Source: CAZOBJ01 sp964577825 | Lineage (GTDB): Bacteria; Planctomycetota; SZUA-567; JAFGNG01 | NCBI GenBank assembly: GCA_964577825.1 | Contig: CAZOBJ010000159.1 | Span: 1 to 5,653, forward strand | Length of the DNA: 5,653 nt | Reading direction: 5' to 3' | Shown: one piece after another, positions 5,330 to 5,653 of the stretch | Numbering within the stretch: position 1 is the first letter of the stretch | How the letters are laid out: the number at the start of each line of letters is the position of its first letter | The notes under the pieces: generated by a model | The model's input: the letters and a program-made list of their open reading frames with translations, nothing else | The model's database searches: none | Told to the model about the DNA's origin: nothing | Program-made: the position numbers and the translations under genes

Positions 5330-5361
5330 ACCAAGACGTGTCGTTGGAGACGCCTCTTGGT
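5330..5361. other. Imperfect inverted repeat/hairpin overlapping the -24 box
   Basis: ACCAAGA (5330-5336) pairs perfectly with TCTTGGT (5355-5361). Inside, after a CC bulge at 5353-5354, CGT (5337-5339) pairs with ACG (5350-5352). A G-G mismatch follows, then TC (5341-5342) pairs with GA (5347-5348), closing a GTTG loop. No T-run follows, so it is not a terminator. Because its right arm covers the -24 element of the σ54-type promoter, it may be a protein-binding dyad rather than an RNA hairpin. Confidence 0.4.
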
Positions 5362-5374
5362 ACGTACCTTGCAA
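5358..5374 (+). promoter_or_regulatory. σ54 (RpoN) -24/-12 promoter
   Basis: TGGTACG, a four-base spacer TACC, then TTGCA match the σ54 consensus TGGCACG-N4-TTGCA at every position except one (T for C at 5361). The diagnostic GG (5359-5360) and GC (5371-5372) are exactly ten bases apart. Transcription would start near 5384, about 126 bases before the small ORF at 5510. σ54 promoters need an enhancer-binding AAA+ activator bound upstream; no such binding site can be named here, though the adjacent inverted repeat is a candidate. The spacer region GGTACGTACC is itself a perfect palindrome. Confidence 0.6.
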
Positions 5375-5502
5375 GCGCTTTCTGCGAAATCTGAGTGGCA
5401 GTCGGGCCGCTCAGAGTCTGCGCTCGCGTCAACCGGACTACGTCGGAAGCATCATTCATCAAGGAGAGTGCGGAAGAAGACGAACGAAACCCTGGCGAGG
5501 AG

Positions 5503-5652
5503 GCAGATCATGACTTCCACACTTGCAGACACGGTCACCAAGGTGCGACACGGTCTGGCCGTGAGCGGGATGGAGCAAACGGTCAGTATCGCAGCTTATT
5601 CTAAGAGCCTCTAACAGAATGAGCCTTTGAGTCTTCGCCAGCAGATCATGAC
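5503..5652 (+). repeat. 12-bp direct repeat around two ATG codons
   Basis: GCAGATCATGAC occurs at 5503-5514 and again at 5641-5652, 138 bases apart. Both copies contain an ATG in the same position. The first copy has a Shine-Dalgarno sequence just before it; the second does not. The second ATG (5648) may be the start of a gene that continues beyond the window. Confidence 0.6.
5510..5614 (+). CDS. Small ORF, 34 aa, unknown
   Basis: Not recognised. The ATG has the strongest Shine-Dalgarno sequence on this side of the window, GAGGAGG (5497-5503), six bases upstream. The frame runs 34 codons to a TAA and gives MTSTLADTVTKVRHGL followed by a mixed, non-hydrophobic end; no membrane segment, Cys pair or metal site is seen. 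Third-position GC is about two thirds, intermediate between the confident genes and the preceding spacer. It lies downstream of the σ54-type promoter. It could be a real small protein, a leader peptide for a gene starting at or beyond the right edge, or the broken 5' end of a longer gene. Another ATG in an identical 12-bp context occurs at 5648. Confidence 0.4.
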   Translation: MTSTLADTVTKVRHGLAVSGMEQTVSIAAYSKSL

Positions 5653-5653
5653 G

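Larger units (their letters stand above)
5224..5509. other. Region after tRNA-Thr without a confident gene
   Basis: This stretch is less GC-rich than its neighbours. The one open frame of note begins at a GTG (5289) behind GGGAGG (5278-5283) and ends at 5513 in TGA, overlapping the next ATG as ATGA. It would encode a 74-aa basic peptide, but its third-position GC is only about half, well below the confident genes, and it uses AGA, CGA and GGA often. I therefore treat it as probably non-coding. The stretch holds the σ54-type promoter and imperfect hairpin listed separately. No tRNA terminator with a T-run is visible. Confidence 0.5.

Overview
This is a GC-rich bacterial chromosome window with every supported gene on the + strand. 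The protein set points to a free-living, σ54-using Gram-negative bacterium: an HU/IHF-like protein with a long Pro/Ala tail, a Lys/Arg-rich histone-H1-like protein, a stand-alone STAS protein, and an hpf-ptsN-yvcK-ptsH cluster. A planctomycete or another PVC-related lineage, or a deltaproteobacterium-like group, would fit. This lineage guess rests on gene content and style alone and is low to moderate confidence.

Region 1 (1-1631) looks like one transcription unit. It encodes an HU/IHF-family DNA-binding protein, a strongly basic H1-like protein with an acidic/amphipathic C-terminal helix, and a secreted probable lipoprotein with a β-rich C-terminal domain. The H1-like and lipoprotein genes overlap. 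The first 29 bases may hold the last codons of an upstream gene whose stop overlaps the HU start.

Region 2 (1632-2088) is a monocistronic-looking STAS (anti-sigma-factor antagonist type) gene behind a good σ70-type promoter. The phosphorylatable serine is kept, but the usual Asp and Gly around it are replaced.

Region 3 (2089-5031) begins with a near-consensus σ70 promoter and runs through hpf (ribosome hibernation), ptsN (PTS EIIA, TTG start), a membrane-anchored yvcK/glmR (UDP-GlcNAc-binding CofD-like protein) and ptsH (HPr with both the His and the regulatory Ser). Together these look like a stress and carbon/nitrogen/cell-wall regulatory operon built on a partial phosphotransferase chain. 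Neither EI nor HPr kinase is inside the window.

Region 4 (5032-5653) holds two inverted repeats, a tRNA-Thr(UGU) gene with its own promoter and encoded CCA, and then about 430 bases with no confidently recognised gene. That last stretch is not empty. It carries a very good match to a σ54 (-24/-12) promoter, an imperfect hairpin overlapping the -24 element, and a 34-codon ORF with a strong Shine-Dalgarno sequence. A 12-bp direct repeat places a second ATG in the same sequence context at the right edge. This is the most interesting unexplained part of the window. No mobile element, CRISPR array or rRNA was seen.
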